A stretch of 64,000 nucleotides of DNA, from contig NZ_SGIM01000001.1 in assembly GCF_004208515.1 (NCBI RefSeq), positions 124,001 to 188,000 on the forward strand. The letters are read 5' to 3'. The notes below the pieces were generated by a model. The model saw nothing but the letters and a program-made list of their open reading frames with translations, had not been told where the DNA came from and made no database searches. Made by a program: the position numbers and the translations under genes. This document shows, piece after piece, positions 8,864-18,725 of this stretch (its first letter is position 1; each line of letters begins with the position of its first letter). This DNA comes from Acinetobacter halotolerans (GTDB taxonomy: Bacteria; Pseudomonadota; Gammaproteobacteria; Pseudomonadales; Moraxellaceae).

Positions 8864-10810
8864 ATGCAAATCCAAGCACCTGATATTGGCGTAGATAAGG
8901 CTCTTGTCGCAGAGATTTTGGTAAAAGTGGGTGATCACGTTGCAGTTGAGGATAGCCTTTTGGTTCTAGAATCAGATAAAGCAACAGTTGAAGTACCCAG
9001 CACTGCAGCAGGGGTCGTTAAAAGCATTTTGGTAAAACAAGGTGATGAAGTCACAGAAGGCGTGGCTCTGATTGAGCTTGAAGAGCAAGCTCAAGCGTCA
9101 GAAGCGACCACGACTGAAGCACCTAAAGCAGAAAGTCAGAAAGCGGAAGTAAAAGCTGAGAAAACTGAAGACCAACCAGCACCAGTGGCGGCTAAAACAG
9201 CGAATGCGACGCAAGTGGTTGATGTGAAAGTGCCTGACATTGGTGTTGAAAAAGCATTGGTTGCAGAGATTTTGGTCAAAGTTGGTGATCAGATTGAAAC
9301 TGAGCAAAGCATCGTGGTGGTTGAGTCAGACAAAGCCACAGTAGAAGTGCCAAGCTCGGTCGCTGGTGTGGTTGAGTCGATTCAGATTAAAGAAGGCGAC
9401 AGTGTTAAAGAGGGTGTTGTATTGATTCAAGTCAAAACAACAACCACTGAAACTGCGTCAGCACCGCAAGCTGAACCTGCTGAAGCCGAAGCACCTGCCT
9501 CAACCAGTACCACAACAGGTGAAGTTGAAATCACAGTGCCTGATCTTGGTGTAGATAAGGCAGTTGTTTCTGAAATTTTGGTCAATGTCGGTGATCGTGT
9601 AGAAGCACAACAAAGTCTATGCGTGGTTGAGTCAGATAAAGCCTCAGTGGAAGTACCAAGTTCATCAGCAGGCATCGTGAAAGCCATTCATGTGTCATTG
9701 AATCAAGATGTGCGCCAAGGGATGCCGTTGGCAAGTATTGAAGTGAGTGGCGAGGCTGTTCCAGCCACTGCCAAAGCACCGAAAGCGTCTCCAGCTGAAG
9801 AAGTACGTAGTCCAGCAACTAAACCACAACCAGTGGCGGCTCAAACGCAGTCAGCTCCAGCGCAACCAGAGAAGCTGAGCAAGCAACAAGAGGCCGACAA
9901 CGCCAAAGTGTATGCTGGCCCAGCGGTGCGTAAGTTGGCACGGGAATTGGGTGTGGTACTTGGGCAAGTCAAAGCTTCGGGTGAGCATGGTCGTGTGATG
10001 AAAGACGATGTTTTTGCATATGTAAAAACTCGATTGACTACAGCACCAGCAAGTCCAACAACTCAAGCTGCACCAGCGGCTTCTGGTTTACCAGCTTTAC
10101 CAGACTTTAGTGCCTTCGGTGGCGGTGAAGTTAAAGCGATGACGCGCTTGCAGCAAGTTTCTGTTCCGCAGTTGTCATTGAATAACTTTATTCCTCAAGT
10201 CACGCAGTTTGATTTAGCGGATATTACTGAGTTAGAAGCGTGGCGTGGTGAACTCAAAGAAGGTTTTAAAAAGCAAGGGATTAGCTTAACCATCTTGGCA
10301 TTTATTGCCAAAGCGGTTGCTCACTTGCTGAAAGAAGAGCCTTATTTTGCTGGACACTTGGCGGATGATCAAAAATCCGTGCTATTACGTAATGAAATTC
10401 ATATGGGTATTGCGGTTGCAACGCCAGATGGATTAACCGTTCCTGTATTGCGCAATCCTGACCAGAAATCGATTAAGCAAATTGCCACTGAATTGGCTGA
10501 GCTGAGCCAAAAAGCGCGTGATCGTAAGTTGTCACCGAAAGATTTGCAAGGTGCGAACTTTACTATTACCAGCTTAGGTTCAATTGGCGGTACGGCGTTT
10601 ACACCACTGGTCAACTGGCCTCAAGTTGCAATTTTGGGTATTTCACCTGCAACTATGCAACCAGTCTGGAATGGCAAAGACTTTGATCCGCGACTAATGC
10701 TGCCACTATCATTATCTTATGATCATCGTGTGATTAATGGTGCAGATGCGGCACGTTTTAGTAATAAGCTCACTAAGTTATTAAAAGATATTCGCAGTTT
10801 ATTGCTGTAA
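8864..10810 (+). CDS. aceF: Dihydrolipoamide acetyltransferase, pyruvate dehydrogenase E2 (three lipoyl domains)
   Basis: AceF transfers acetyl groups to CoA and forms the core of the pyruvate dehydrogenase complex. Three N-terminal lipoyl domains are visible, each with an ESDKA motif (lipoyl lysines at K39, K157 and K259), joined by Ala/Pro/Glu/Thr-rich linkers. A peripheral-subunit-binding domain (GPAVRKLARELGV, about 350-388) and the C-terminal acyltransferase domain with the catalytic DHRVINGADA follow. The 648-residue length matches the three-lipoyl form of enteric bacteria. A terminator follows. Confidence 0.97.
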   Translation: MQIQAPDIGVDKALVAEILVKVGDHVAVEDSLLVLESDKATVEVPSTAAGVVKSILVKQGDEVTEGVALIELEEQAQASEATTTEAPKAESQKAEVKAEKTEDQPAPVAAKTANATQVVDVKVPDIGVEKALVAEILVKVGDQIETEQSIVVVESDKATVEVPSSVAGVVESIQIKEGDSVKEGVVLIQVKTTTTETASAPQAEPAEAEAPASTSTTTGEVEITVPDLGVDKAVVSEILVNVGDRVEAQQSLCVVESDKASVEVPSSSAGIVKAIHVSLNQDVRQGMPLASIEVSGEAVPATAKAPKASPAEEVRSPATKPQPVAAQTQSAPAQPEKLSKQQEADNAKVYAGPAVRKLARELGVVLGQVKASGEHGRVMKDDVFAYVKTRLTTAPASPTTQAAPAASGLPALPDFSAFGGGEVKAMTRLQQVSVPQLSLNNFIPQVTQFDLADITELEAWRGELKEGFKKQGISLTILAFIAKAVAHLLKEEPYFAGHLADDQKSVLLRNEIHMGIAVATPDGLTVPVLRNPDQKSIKQIATELAELSQKARDRKLSPKDLQGANFTITSLGSIGGTAFTPLVNWPQVAILGISPATMQPVWNGKDFDPRLMLPLSLSYDHRVINGADAARFSNKLTKLLKDIRSLLL

Positions 10811-10828
10811 ATAATTTGAATATAGAGA

Positions 10829-10857
10829 ACCTCGCTTATGCGGGGTTTTCTTTTTTG
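10829..10857 (+). terminator. Intrinsic terminator after aceF
   Basis: AACCTCGC / GCGGGGTT (one G-T pair) with a TTAT loop is followed by a T-rich tract. Confidence 0.75.
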
Positions 10858-10944
10858 GGAAATTTAAAATAACAGACTTTCTTTGAGCGCTGTTTTATTT
10901 AGAATGAATCATCAGAATTCAATACGCTTAAACTAGAGGTAGAG

Positions 10945-11226
10945 ATGTTCGCGATTTATAAAGTGATGTTACCGCTCGTGTTGATTGTTTTTGTGCTGAT
11001 GGGATTGTGGGTGAGTTACTTACACTTTCCATGGGAATGGATCATCTATGCCGTAATGGGCTTGGAGGTGTTGCTTGCGACCGTGGCGATGACAATGGAA
11101 TATCAAGCGCAGCATGCGGGCAGCACCAGCGGTTGGGGAAGTATGGGGATTATTGGCGGCAATGTCGTTTTTGCATGCCTATTGGGGCTTTTTAGATGTG
11201 TACTGTGGTGGTATCAAAAAATCTAA
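10945..11226 (+). CDS. Small membrane protein of unknown function, three predicted helices
   Basis: The protein is not recognised. It has 93 residues with hydrophobic segments at about 5-24, 31-50 and 67-88, so it is probably an inner-membrane protein. A Shine-Dalgarno-like AGAGGTAGAG lies just before the ATG. It stands alone between the aceF terminator and the manganese riboswitch. A role in metal handling would be speculation from position only. Confidence 0.6.
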   Translation: MFAIYKVMLPLVLIVFVLMGLWVSYLHFPWEWIIYAVMGLEVLLATVAMTMEYQAQHAGSTSGWGSMGIIGGNVVFACLLGLFRCVLWWYQKI

Positions 11227-11274
11227 ATTTAGAGATTTTAAATAGGATATGGATTTGTTAGAATAAAACCACTT

Positions 11275-11407
11275 CATTGGGGAGTAGCCGCTCTTTACGC
11301 AAAGTAAAGAGGTGATGATCAACATAATTGTTCAACAGAACATGGTCATCATAGCAAAGAACCAAAAACAGCTTTTTAGCTGTGCTTTTGTTGGCAAGAC
11401 CTTTGAT
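11275..11407 (+). promoter_or_regulatory. yybP-ykoY manganese riboswitch
   Basis: The two conserved halves of this aptamer are present: TTGGGGAGTAGCC at 11277-11289 and GGCAAGACC near 11394-11402. Between them are hairpins: a perfect CTCTTTAC / GTAAAGAG stem (11291-11298 and 11304-11311), a longer GATGATCA / TGGTCATC arm and an ACAGC / GCTGT hairpin. This class binds Mn2+ and switches on manganese export genes. It lies 86 bp before a UPF0016 gene, a known target family. The call rests on consensus recognition by eye. Confidence 0.82.
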
Positions 11408-11437
11408 TTATCACTCTGCAATCAATCTATTTGATTT

Positions 11438-11480
11438 TGGCTAGCAGGAGGGATAGGTCATCGGTATATTTTGCTAGCCA
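11438..11480 (+). promoter_or_regulatory. Hairpin enclosing a strong AGGAGG, downstream of the riboswitch
   Basis: TGGCTAGCA (11438-11446) and TGCTAGCCA (11472-11480) form a perfect 9-bp stem. The last stem base and the start of the loop carry AGGAGGG (11446-11452), a near-perfect Shine-Dalgarno sequence but about 40 nt before the ATG at 11493. It may be part of the riboswitch expression platform. Confidence 0.55.
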
Positions 11481-11492
11481 GAGCATTCAACA

Positions 11493-12068
11493 ATGTATGA
11501 ATTTCTCATCTCGACTTCTATCGTTGCCCTTGCAGAAATGGGCGATAAAACTCAACTTCTGGCTTTATTGCTTGCCGCACGTTTTCGTAAACCGATTCCG
11601 ATTCTGATTGCCATATTATTGGCGACATTGATTAATCATGGTTTATCGGCTGTCCTTGGGCAATGGATCACCACCGTACTGAGTCCTGAAATCTTATTGT
11701 GGATTCTTGCCTTGGGTTTCATTGGGATGGCGATTTGGATGTTGATTCCAGATGAATTGGGTGATGAAACTGAAAATATCAATAAATGGCAAAAATTTGG
11801 TGTGTTTGGTGCAACGTTTATCTTATTTTTCTTGGCAGAAATCGGCGATAAAACCCAAATTGCAACGGTCGCATTGGCGGCTCGTTTTGACAGTATTTTT
11901 TGGGTCACGCTCGGCACAACCTTAGGCATGATGATTGCCAATGCACCGGCGGTATTTATTGGTAATAAATTGGCTGAACGTTTGCCGATTGCTTTGATTC
12001 ATAAGATTGGTGCTGCGATTTTCTTAATTATTGGTCTATCGGCTTTGGTTCAGCATTATTTCTTGTAA
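11493..12068 (+). CDS. UPF0016/GDT1 (TMEM165) family Mn2+ exporter
   Basis: The 191-residue protein is an inner-membrane cation exporter of the MneA/GDT1 family. The two diagnostic repeats are present, EMGDKTQ (about residues 15-21) and EIGDKTQ (about 115-121), each at the start of a three-helix half. Bacterial members export manganese. The riboswitch directly upstream supports that substrate and predicts induction by excess Mn2+. The ATG has only a weak ribosome-binding site (GAG, 9 nt upstream). A terminator follows. Confidence 0.92.
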   Translation: MYEFLISTSIVALAEMGDKTQLLALLLAARFRKPIPILIAILLATLINHGLSAVLGQWITTVLSPEILLWILALGFIGMAIWMLIPDELGDETENINKWQKFGVFGATFILFFLAEIGDKTQIATVALAARFDSIFWVTLGTTLGMMIANAPAVFIGNKLAERLPIALIHKIGAAIFLIIGLSALVQHYFL

Positions 12069-12092
12069 TGTTTAACATGAGAAAGAGCAACG

Positions 12093-12118
12093 CTCACGTG
12101 TGTATCACGTGAGTTTTT
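12093..12118 (+). terminator. Intrinsic terminator after the UPF0016 gene
   Basis: A perfect CTCACGTG / CACGTGAG stem with a 5-nt loop is followed by TTTTT. Confidence 0.85.
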
Positions 12119-12200
12119 AAGGTTTTATGCGGATAAAGACCTTACAAATCTTTTGCATTTAAACCTAACTTTTTTAGAATTTCAGCGATCAAGGATAATG

Positions 12201-12524
12201 ATGATTGAGCCTGTGAATAAAAAAAATGAGAAACGCTATTTTTATCAAATTTTGATTGGAACGATTTTGGGTTTTGTCATTTTAGGTGCGGTGACGATTT
12301 TGTTCCGAACATCGCATGATTATTTAATGTATACGAAATGGAAATATTATGGCGAACCTGTAAGGGGTTGCTCAGATATTTATAAGCTTACGGAGGCGGA
12401 TCGAGATACAAGAAATCTAACATGGACAATACAATATAGTTATTTAAGCAATGATATTTTTTTGACAGTTTTACGACCTAACACCTCTATAGCCTGTACT
12501 TATATTTCTAAGGGACAGTATTAA
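12201..12524 (+). CDS. Uncharacterised single-pass membrane protein
   Basis: The protein is not recognised. Starting at the ATG at 12201 (AAGGA at 12191-12195) it has 107 residues: a short charged N-terminus, one transmembrane helix (FYQILIGTILGFVILGAVTI, about 16-36), then a polar tail with two cysteines that probably lies in the periplasm. The frame is open further upstream to 12153, but that start has no ribosome-binding site. No near neighbour suggests a function. Confidence 0.5.
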   Translation: MIEPVNKKNEKRYFYQILIGTILGFVILGAVTILFRTSHDYLMYTKWKYYGEPVRGCSDIYKLTEADRDTRNLTWTIQYSYLSNDIFLTVLRPNTSIACTYISKGQY

Positions 12525-12568
12525 AATTATTTTCATCATAGAAAATGAAAACCACACTGAAATTTGTT
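12524..12568 (+). repeat. Copy A of a direct repeat of the guaB leader
   Basis: This 45-nt stretch matches 15047-15090 upstream of guaB with a shared 21-nt core (starts TTTCATCATAG, ends AATGAAAA) and a shared GAAATTTGTT end. The -10 that follows copy B is absent here. The core is also partly self-complementary (TTTTCAT / ATGAAAA). The two copies flank the siderophore receptor gene. Confidence 0.75.
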
Positions 12569-12618
12569 GCACTTCGTTATTGAATTAGCCTTATGTCGGA
12601 CTCAGGTTATACATACTC

Positions 12619-12635
12619 ACTTGTTCAGAACAAGT
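12619..12635. repeat. Perfect 17-bp palindrome
   Basis: ACTTGTTC and GAACAAGT flank a single A. It lies in the non-coding stretch downstream of the receptor gene. No T-run follows, so it is not a normal terminator. Confidence 0.5.
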
Positions 12636-12645
12636 TACAATTTTT

Positions 12646-12675
12646 GAGTCCCCTCTCTTTGATAAAGGGGGACTC
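12646..12675 (-). terminator. GAGTCCCC hairpin downstream of the receptor gene
   Basis: GAGTCCCC / GGGGGACTC encloses CTTTGATAAAG-like sequence. It sits just after the receptor stop codon on the minus strand, where a terminator is expected, but the U-tract is poor. It may be a dispersed intergenic palindrome that serves as a terminator. Confidence 0.4.
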
Positions 12676-12682
12676 TATCCGA

Positions 12683-14842
12683 TTAATAGTTAAACTTCAC
12701 TGTAAAGTTAATTTGACGTGGATTGCCTAAGGTAATTAGATTCTCATTGAGTGCGCCTGCATAATAATCCTTATCAAATAAATTACGAATGGCAAGCTGA
12801 GCACCCCAGTGTTCGGCATCATAACCTGCTTCTGTATCAAATAATGTATAGCTTGGGATGTCGACAGCTAACCCATTGACGCTTTTCTTCGTTTCACCTC
12901 GAAAGCCAGCACCCACATACCAGCCTATATTGGAATTCTGTTCAAAACGATAACGGGAAGAAAGGCTGTAGCTGTGTTTGGGAATATTATCGATTCGCAA
13001 TCCAATGTTATCGGCTACGGTATCTTTGCTGGTTTCAGCGTCAGGCGTGTAGGTATAAGCCGCTGTGATTTTGAGCTGATTAAAGAGCTGGGCGGCGATT
13101 TCAGTTTCGACCCCACGTGTCATTTGTTCGCCACGTTGTACTTTAAAACCACTATTTATTGGGTCGGTAACAGAAACATTTTGGCGGCGTAAATCAAACC
13201 ATGCAATGCTGCCTTGAATATGTTGGTCGGGACTTTGCAGTTTTAAACCGACTTCGATTTGTTTTCCTTTCTCTGGCTTAAAGGCATTGTCATAAAAATC
13301 AGTTCCTGTTGTGGGCAAGAAGGATGTTGCGTAACTGACATAAGGTGCAACGATATCGTTAATGCTATACAGGAGGGAGGCATTGCCGGTAAAGGCATTG
13401 TCAGATTGTGTTGTTTCAGTATTTTTGATCAAATTGGTATTGCTGGTTTCTGCCCAATCATGACGTCCAGCAAGATTTAAAACCAACTGATCATTGAGTT
13501 GGATTCGATCACGTAGGTATAAGCCAGTATATCTGAGACGATTGATATCATGGTTCGTTGGCGTTTCAGGGCAAACCACGGTGGTATCATATTGCGGTTC
13601 ATATACATTCAAATTGCCGACTGTACAGCGATTATTGATGTAATCACTTTTTTCTTGCATGGCATCGACACCAACAGTCAATTCATGCGCCATATTGGCA
13701 AGTTTAAAGGTTTTCTGTAGCTGATTGTCGATCGCAAAGTTTAGATTATCCACGTCTTGGTAGCGCCCTTGGCGCTGAATCGTGGTGTAATCAATTTTTC
13801 CATCTTTATCTTTCGCCCAAAAGTTTTTACCTGTTGCTGCAAACACTGCTGGACCTAGCATTTCGGTTTTTTGTACGGCAAAATTTTGCTTGAACTGCCA
13901 TTCGTTCTCAAACTTATGAGCGAAATTATAACCTGCCCGATACACATCTGCATTGTAAGCACCATGTGACGGTTCACTGATAAATAATTTGCTGTTTAAT
14001 GAACCATTTGGATTGTCCAACAACGTTCCTAAAATGGGTAAACCTTGTTGGCGCAGATATTCACGATGTTGGTAACTGGCAATCACCGATAAATTCGTAT
14101 TTTCACCGAGATCAAAATTATAAGATGGTGAAATATAGTCGTTCTTGAAATAAACAAAGTCGGTGGGATCGTTTTGATCAGCAATACGTCCATTTAAACG
14201 AAAAGCACCTTTATCACTATTATTCGGGCTGTAGTTGAGATCAAATGTGCCTTGTTTGAGTTGATTTGAGCCATAGGTCAATGTGCCGCGATAGAAACTT
14301 TCTGCTTGGGGCCGCTTGGTCACCATATTGACCATGCCACCGGGTTGTACCAAACCAAAATTGACCGATGCAGGGCCTTTTAAAACTTGGACTTGATCCA
14401 TGCCTGAAATTTCGGTGGCAACGAAAGTGCTTTGCCCTTGGCGTAATCCATCAATAAACACCTGATCGGATGAGTTTTGCCCGCGAATAATAAAATCATC
14501 CCAGCCACGTCGTCCAAGTTGTCCTGATACCACACCTGCAACCCCATTGATGGCTTCGGCTAGCGTAGAGGCCTGTTTCTGTTCTAATTGTTCTTGGGTA
14601 ATCACACTAACGGATTGAGCTGTTTTAAATAAAGGGTCATTTGACTTTAACAGTGAGCTGGCTTTGGTGGCCACGTAACTTGATGTAGGCTCTTGTTCTG
14701 CCTGAATTTCGATTGTGGGCAGGATATTGGTTGATTCGCTACTTTGGGGAGTCGCAGTTGCTGCATGACTTGTGGTCATAAGGGTCAGAACAGCAAGCGT
14801 TAAGAGGGTAGGTGAATATGGGAGTCGTTGCGATAGTCGCAT
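12683..14842 (-). CDS. TonB-dependent siderophore receptor
   Basis: This is an outer-membrane 22-strand receptor for ferric siderophores, of the FhuA/FpvA-like group. The 719-residue protein has a signal peptide ending near TSHAATA, a plug domain (about 60-165) with the conserved VLKGPASVNFGLVQPGGMVNMVTKRP segment split over the plug end, and a barrel finishing in an aromatic C-terminus (FNY). The substrate cannot be read from sequence. A Fur-box-like site lies 36 bp upstream of the start. No periplasmic or inner-membrane transporter is linked, so uptake must use partners elsewhere. Confidence 0.9.
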   Translation of the reverse strand: MRLSQRLPYSPTLLTLAVLTLMTTSHAATATPQSSESTNILPTIEIQAEQEPTSSYVATKASSLLKSNDPLFKTAQSVSVITQEQLEQKQASTLAEAINGVAGVVSGQLGRRGWDDFIIRGQNSSDQVFIDGLRQGQSTFVATEISGMDQVQVLKGPASVNFGLVQPGGMVNMVTKRPQAESFYRGTLTYGSNQLKQGTFDLNYSPNNSDKGAFRLNGRIADQNDPTDFVYFKNDYISPSYNFDLGENTNLSVIASYQHREYLRQQGLPILGTLLDNPNGSLNSKLFISEPSHGAYNADVYRAGYNFAHKFENEWQFKQNFAVQKTEMLGPAVFAATGKNFWAKDKDGKIDYTTIQRQGRYQDVDNLNFAIDNQLQKTFKLANMAHELTVGVDAMQEKSDYINNRCTVGNLNVYEPQYDTTVVCPETPTNHDINRLRYTGLYLRDRIQLNDQLVLNLAGRHDWAETSNTNLIKNTETTQSDNAFTGNASLLYSINDIVAPYVSYATSFLPTTGTDFYDNAFKPEKGKQIEVGLKLQSPDQHIQGSIAWFDLRRQNVSVTDPINSGFKVQRGEQMTRGVETEIAAQLFNQLKITAAYTYTPDAETSKDTVADNIGLRIDNIPKHSYSLSSRYRFEQNSNIGWYVGAGFRGETKKSVNGLAVDIPSYTLFDTEAGYDAEHWGAQLAIRNLFDKDYYAGALNENLITLGNPRQINFTVKFNY

Positions 14843-14877
14843 AAGTGAGTCAGCCTAGACAAGCAGAAGTCGGATTT

Positions 14878-14896
14878 GATAATGAGAATTATTGTA
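14878..14896 (-). promoter_or_regulatory. Fur-box-like operator of the receptor gene
   Basis: The 19-mer GATAATGAGAATTATTGTA matches the classical Fur consensus at 15 of 19 positions by eye. It lies 36 bp upstream of the receptor start, where repression by iron would be expected. Confidence 0.6.
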
Positions 14897-15046
14897 TTTA
14901 AAAAAGAGCTTTTTTAAAATGTCCAAAATATTTATTTTTAAACTGAGTGATGGAAGTGTTGTCTAAAAAAATCATCGAAAATCTGTGGTTGTGGTAAAAA
15001 TGGCAGTGTGAAGCATGGGTGAAATAGAAAAGAAATGGTCAGGTAG

Positions 15047-15096
15047 AAATTATTTCATCATAGAAAATGAAAAATACAGCGAAATTTGTTTATAAT
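15047..15096 (+). promoter_or_regulatory. guaB promoter region, including copy B of the direct repeat
   Basis: A consensus TATAAT lies at 15091-15096, 30 bp before the guaB ATG. Just upstream, 15047-15090 is the second copy of the repeat found at 12524-12568. The -35 region (TGAAAA, 15068-15073, 17 bp spacing) lies inside the repeat. Confidence 0.65.
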
Positions 15097-15098
15097 AG

Positions 15099-16592
<1,494 letters not shown>

Positions 16593-16614
16593 TTTTTGGT
16601 AACTGTTTAGATTG

Positions 16615-16644
16615 AAAAACCGTCAGTTCACTGACGGTTTTTTT
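16615..16644 (+). terminator. Intrinsic terminator after guaB
   Basis: CCGTCAG / CTGACGG with a TTCA loop, flanked by A and T runs. Confidence 0.9.
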
Positions 16645-16718
16645 GTTTTGGTGTAAAGTGAATAACATGAAAAAGATATGGTTACAATCCATATAAAAGA
16701 TAAGAAAGTGAGTAAATA

Positions 16719-18056
16719 ATGAGTTATTTTGGTACTGATGGAATTCGTGGCAAATTTGGAGAAATGCCAATTACTCCTGAATTTGCATTGAAACTAGGTT
16801 TTGCAGCTGGAAAAGTATTAAAACGCACCAGTCCGAAAAATAAGCCAATTGTTGTTTTGGGGAAAGATACACGCTTATCCGGTTATATTTTAGAGGCGGC
16901 TCTACAAGCAGGTCTTAATGCAGCAGGTGTATATGTACATCTATTAGGTCCATTACCGACGCCAGCCATCGCTCATTTAACCCGTGCACTACATGCCCAT
17001 GCTGGGATTGTGATTTCAGCATCCCACAACCCTTATTATGACAATGGCATTAAGTTCTTCTCGAGTGAGGGTAAAAAGCTTCCCGATGCGTTGCAAGAAC
17101 AAATTAACCAAGAATTAGAAAATGATCTTCAAATTGAGGACAATGCGAGTTTAGGCAAAAGCGTTCGGGTAAAAGATGCCAATGGACGTTATATCGAATT
17201 TTGTAAGTCGACCTTCCCATACCATTTTGATTTGCGTAATTTAAAAATTGTGGTGGATTGTGCCAATGGCGCTGCTTATAGCGTAGGACCTTCAGTATTC
17301 CGTGAGTTGGGTGCTAAAGTGATCTCGATGTATAACGAACCAGATGGTCTAAATATCAATGAAAATTGTGGTTCTACTCATCCTGAACATTTACAGAAAG
17401 CAGTTGTTGAACATAACGCCGATCTAGGTATTGCTTTTGATGGTGATGCCGACCGCGTCGTGATGGTAGATAAAAATGGTCAATTGATTGATGGTGATCA
17501 TATTCTATATATCCTAGCGACACAGGCGAAAAATAAGCCTACAGGGGTGGTTGGAACAGTGATGAGCAACATGGCACTTGAGTTGGCATTGCAAAAAGCC
17601 AATGTCGGTTTTGTGCGTGCGAGTGTAGGTGATCGTTATGTTTTACAAGCGCTTGAAGAAAATGACTGGGTGATTGGCGGTGAGCCATCAGGTCATATTC
17701 TGACACTGGATAAGAGCACCACTGGTGATGCAATTATCGCAGCATTGCAAGTGTTAACAGTGATGGTCGAACAAGGCAAAGCTTTACATGAGTTGGTCGA
17801 AGGTTTTGACTTATTCCCACAAATACTGGTCAACGTGCGTTTGCAGCAGATGATTGATCCATACTCGATTCCTGCTTTAGTTGCTGAATTTGAAAAAGCT
17901 GAACAACAATTGAAGGGGCGTGGGCGACTTTTGATTCGTAAATCAGGAACTGAGCCAGTGATTCGGGTGATGGTTGAAGGTGATCAACAACAAGAAGTTG
18001 AAACTTTAGCGCATCAATTGGCTGATGCAGTACGCGCTCAAGCCCAAGTTGCATAG
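16719..18056 (+). CDS. glmM: Phosphoglucosamine mutase
   Basis: GlmM converts glucosamine-6-phosphate to glucosamine-1-phosphate for peptidoglycan and LPS precursors. The phosphoserine loop [13 protein letters not shown] contains S102, the residue phosphorylated in E. coli GlmM. The metal-binding motif [12 protein letters not shown] (about 238-249) and the phosphate-binding [12 protein letters not shown] near the C-terminus are intact. Its 445 residues match the family. It is followed after 12 bp by pdxH, so it may head a glmM-pdxH-recJ operon. Confidence 0.97.
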   Translation: MSYFGTDGIRGKFGEMPITPEFALKLGFAAGKVLKRTSPKNKPIVVLGKDTRLSGYILEAALQAGLNAAGVYVHLLGPLPTPAIAHLTRALHAHAGIVISASHNPYYDNGIKFFSSEGKKLPDALQEQINQELENDLQIEDNASLGKSVRVKDANGRYIEFCKSTFPYHFDLRNLKIVVDCANGAAYSVGPSVFRELGAKVISMYNEPDGLNINENCGSTHPEHLQKAVVEHNADLGIAFDGDADRVVMVDKNGQLIDGDHILYILATQAKNKPTGVVGTVMSNMALELALQKANVGFVRASVGDRYVLQALEENDWVIGGEPSGHILTLDKSTTGDAIIAALQVLTVMVEQGKALHELVEGFDLFPQILVNVRLQQMIDPYSIPALVAEFEKAEQQLKGRGRLLIRKSGTEPVIRVMVEGDQQQEVETLAHQLADAVRAQAQVA

Positions 18057-18068
18057 CGGAGAGTCGGC

Positions 18069-18725
18069 ATGAGTGATGTGATTAAAGACTTAAGTGAATT
18101 ACGTTTAAGTTATGAACAAGGTGAGTTACACGAAGCACAGATTAGTGATCATCCACATCTTCAGTTTTTAAATTGGTTTAATCATGCTCTAGCTGCACAT
18201 TTACATGAGCCGTATACCATGTCTTTGGCAACGGCAAATGCCCAAGGGCGACCACATGTGCGTACCGTATTGTTACGTGGCGCCACGGAAGCAGGCTATG
18301 ACTTTTATACCAACTATGACAGTCAAAAAGGTGTAGACCTTGCTGAGAATCCTTTTGCCGAATTGTTATTTTATTGGCCGAGTTTGGAGCGTCAGGTACG
18401 GATTAGCGGACAGGTGATCAAGATTTCTGAACAAGAGTCAGCGGAGTATTATCACAAACGCCCACGTGATAGTCAGATTGCAGCCCATATCAGTACACCG
18501 CAAAGTGGACGAATTGCCAGCCGCGACGAATTACAGCAACGTTTCCAAGACTTGCAGCAGCAGATCGGTGAACAGGGTGAACTCGCTAAGCCTGAATTTT
18601 GGGGTGGCTATCGATTAGTGGCTGATTATTATGAGTTCTGGCAGGGACGACCGAATCGATTACATGATCGTTTGAGTTATGAAAAACAAAACGGACTTTG
18701 GATTATCCAACGCTTGATGCCATAA
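18069..18725 (+). CDS. pdxH: Pyridoxamine 5'-phosphate oxidase
   Basis: PdxH is an FMN-dependent enzyme that makes pyridoxal 5'-phosphate from the pyridoxine or pyridoxamine phosphates. The FMN-binding segment (RPHVRTVLLRG, about 52-62) and the C-terminal signature around FWQGRPNRLHDR are present. The length of 218 is normal. The ribosome-binding site is GGAG at 18059-18062, in the 12-bp gap after glmM. The recJ ATG follows its stop with no gap. Confidence 0.96.
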   Translation: MSDVIKDLSELRLSYEQGELHEAQISDHPHLQFLNWFNHALAAHLHEPYTMSLATANAQGRPHVRTVLLRGATEAGYDFYTNYDSQKGVDLAENPFAELLFYWPSLERQVRISGQVIKISEQESAEYYHKRPRDSQIAAHISTPQSGRIASRDELQQRFQDLQQQIGEQGELAKPEFWGGYRLVADYYEFWQGRPNRLHDRLSYEKQNGLWIIQRLMP

